Assembly (NCBI GenBank): GCA_964419445.1
Contig: CAYQPE010000005.1
Span: 1-43,142, forward strand
Origin: JABHHG01 sp964419445
GTDB taxonomy: Bacteria > Fidelibacterota > Marinisomatia > SCGC-AAA003-L08 > D37C17
DNA length: 43,142 nt
Reading direction: 5' to 3'
Within the stretch, counting starts at the first letter, position 1. Each line of letters begins with the position of its first letter. Both the position numbers and the translations under genes were made by a program. Below the pieces are notes generated by a model. That model was given only the letters and a program-made list of their open reading frames with translations, had not been told where the DNA came from and did no database searches. Shown here piece by piece: positions 42,028 through 43,142 of the stretch.

Positions 42028-42186
42028 TTAAAAATAAAATTGAAGAAATCCTTTAATCCATAGAATCATTTCATTAAAAGATCCACCAAATATAAAGTAT
42101 TGAATGAGTGCAATTATGAGGAATACATCGATAAGGATTAACCCTTTTTTTAGATAGTATTCTTTAAGGTATGATTTATAATCCAA
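42028..42186 (-). CDS. Possible small membrane protein (52 aa), TTG start
   Basis: 52 aa if read from TTG, one nt after the dockerin gene's stop: a charged start (DYKSYLKEYYLKKG) and one hydrophobic helix (about 16-33), ending in aromatic LQFYF. It ends 4 nt before a bidirectional terminator, which supports a transcript here. There is no ATG or GTG in the upstream half and no clear ribosome site, so this is tentative. Confidence 0.4.
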   Translation of the reverse strand: MDYKSYLKEYYLKKGLILIDVFLIIALIQYFIFGGSFNEMILWIKGFLQFYF

Positions 42187-42187
42187 T

Positions 42188-42961
42188 CTATGAAAGTATA
42201 ATATTTACTAAGGTAACGATGTCTAGGATATTGGTAATACCATCTTCGTTGATATCCGATGCAATAACTTGTGTCTCATCAAATTCCAATTGCCCCAAAA
42301 CAAAATTTACAATCTGTACCACATCTAAAATATTCAGTATTCCATCATCATTTACATCACCCAATAGAACATCCATACTGCCACATGTTCCATCATCAAC
42401 TAATGCATCTAGATTATAGTTAGGACTATTGGGATCCATACATCCTAAGTAAAAATTATATTTCCCTTTTGCTTGGCTCCACCATCCATTATTAGAATAG
42501 AAAACACCCATATAATAATTTAGATTTTCACCACTTTCCCAATCATAATAATCAACGATATTGGTTTCTAAATAGGTATCGGTGTTTGATGCTTCTTCTA
42601 CAAAGGCACATGTGCCATCTTCTAAGCAACGCTGGATTACAAAGGCATCAATATCTTCAACTGGTGGAATGAAGCTAGACCAATCAATTAGAATTTGACC
42701 TGGTGTAACTTGAAACTCTATCTCTTCCCACATGGGTACTTGATTATATTGACATGTATTATTATCTATAGTTGCCTCAGGATTATAAAATCCATTACAT
42801 GGTGTTTCTGGACAAGTTACACAATGGTTCCACCAATCCGCAGATTCGTCTTCTTCCATAGTTGGTGGATTATTATCACAATTTAATGCGTTGGTATCAG
42901 TACATCCCTCAACGTCTTGGGATGATAAAAAGCCTACAAATATGAATATTAAATACTTAAC
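42188..42961 (-). CDS. Secreted dockerin-tailed protein, start codon unclear
   Basis: 257 codons if opened at 42961; the first ATG (42859) lies well inside. The upstream in-frame stretch KYLIFIFVGFLSSQ followed by DVEGCTDTNALNCDNN is plainly a signal peptide and mature start, yet no ATG, GTG or TTG precedes it; GTT or TTA would overlap the upstream TAG, and GGGGA is a few nt before. The body contains GC-x-D-P repeats (GCMDPNSPNYNLDALVDDGTC type) and a fibronectin-like region. The end carries two dockerin-like repeats, DVNDDGILNILDVV and DINEDGITNILDIV. Either a non-standard start or a gene that lost its start. Confidence 0.65.
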   Translation of the reverse strand, partial: VKYLIFIFVGFLSSQDVEGCTDTNALNCDNNPPTMEEDESADWWNHCVTCPETPCNGFYNPEATIDNNTCQYNQVPMWEEIEFQVTPGQILIDWSSFIPPVEDIDAFVIQRCLEDGTCAFVEEASNTDTYLETNIVDYYDWESGENLNYYMGVFYSNNGWWSQAKGKYNFYLGCMDPNSPNYNLDALVDDGTCGSMDVLLGDVNDDGILNILDVVQIVNFVLGQLEFDETQVIASDINEDGITNILDIVTLVNIILS

Positions 42962-43142
42962 TAATTCCCCAGCACAATATTCACAATTCTCACAATATCT
43001 AGGATGTCAATGATATCATCATCATTCACATCAGCTGCACAAGCCTGAGATGCTGTAGGGTTGATATTACCCAATACTATATTCACTGTTTGAACGATAT
43101 CTAATATATCTATAATACTATCTCCATTTACATCACCTGCAG
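42961..43142 (-). CDS. C-terminal end of a dockerin-tailed protein (partial)
   Basis: Only the last 60 codons lie in the window. They hold two dockerin-like EF-hand repeats, DVNGDSIIDILDIVQTVN and DVNDDDIIDILDIVRIVN, joined by a short linker with one Cys, and end VLGN. The N-terminal function lies beyond the right edge. Its TAG stop overlaps the possible start of the next gene. Confidence 0.8.
   Translation of the reverse strand, partial: AGDVNGDSIIDILDIVQTVNIVLGNINPTASQACAADVNDDDIIDILDIVRIVNIVLGN

Noticed and set aside
1..43142. CRISPR array, rRNA, prophage or insertion sequence
   Set aside because: No regularly spaced repeats, no conserved rRNA stretches, no phage structural genes or transposases were seen on either strand.

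Overview
The window is about 43 kb of AT-rich bacterial chromosome with closely packed genes, many of them overlapping by 1-8 nt. The cell is Gram-negative: there are outer-membrane barrels ending in Phe, lipoboxes, a LolA-like protein, an RND exporter and YqgE. Three features suggest the Fibrobacteres-Chlorobi-Bacteroidetes group: a lipoprotein with the TGGPKD signature, secreted proteins ending in paired dockerin-like LDIVxxVNxIL repeats, and GCxDPxAxNY...DDGTC repeats. The best guess is a marine Ca. Neomarinimicrobiota (Marinimicrobia/SAR406) bacterium. This is inferred from protein style, not from a marker gene.

Layout. 1-8.9 kb (minus): a respiratory operon. Two YwqK/MORN-like lipoproteins and four small unknown proteins (three with a membrane segment) come first. 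They are followed by a membrane-anchored HEAT-repeat protein, a Rieske protein, a split cytochrome b (b6-like half with the heme c_i cysteine, then a long C-terminal half) and a 989-aa octaheme cytochrome c with a long coiled coil. A strong terminator closes the operon. 8.9-11.7 kb (minus): aldehyde dehydrogenase and an HtrA protease. 11.9-14.9 kb (plus): a transglutaminase-fold lipoprotein with a structured leader, an outer-membrane barrel and an SDR enzyme. 14.9-17.9 kb (minus): a dockerin-tailed esterase, a candidate small RNA with two CCUCCUCC motifs, and a MATE exporter. 17.9-23.6 kb (minus): a five-gene envelope operon (TetR, RND/MMPL exporter, LolA-like protein, ZIP metal transporter, barrel) with a 9-bp-arm palindrome at the TetR start.

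23.7-26.4 kb (plus): tandem glutamate dehydrogenases, one with NAD-type and one with NADP-type nucleotide-binding motifs. 26.4-30.6 kb (minus): a BASS symporter, a double-receiver PEP/pyruvate-binding protein and an Mpo1-like protein. 30.7-38.5 kb (mostly plus): radC, yqgE (minus), sfsA, an Ig-like lipoprotein, manC, a small gene that appears to start with AUA, an EF-G-like protein behind a terminator-containing leader, a HIT hydrolase and tRNA-Asn. 38.5-43.1 kb: a non-coding locus with a terminator, small unknown genes, EamA and MscS genes, and two dockerin proteins, one cut by the window edge.

The least explained features are the cytochrome operon with its small partners, the ZIP-containing RND/LolA operon, the AUA-start gene, and two non-coding loci carrying anti-SD-like or SD-like motifs beside terminators. 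No CRISPR, integrase, transposase or phage gene was seen.
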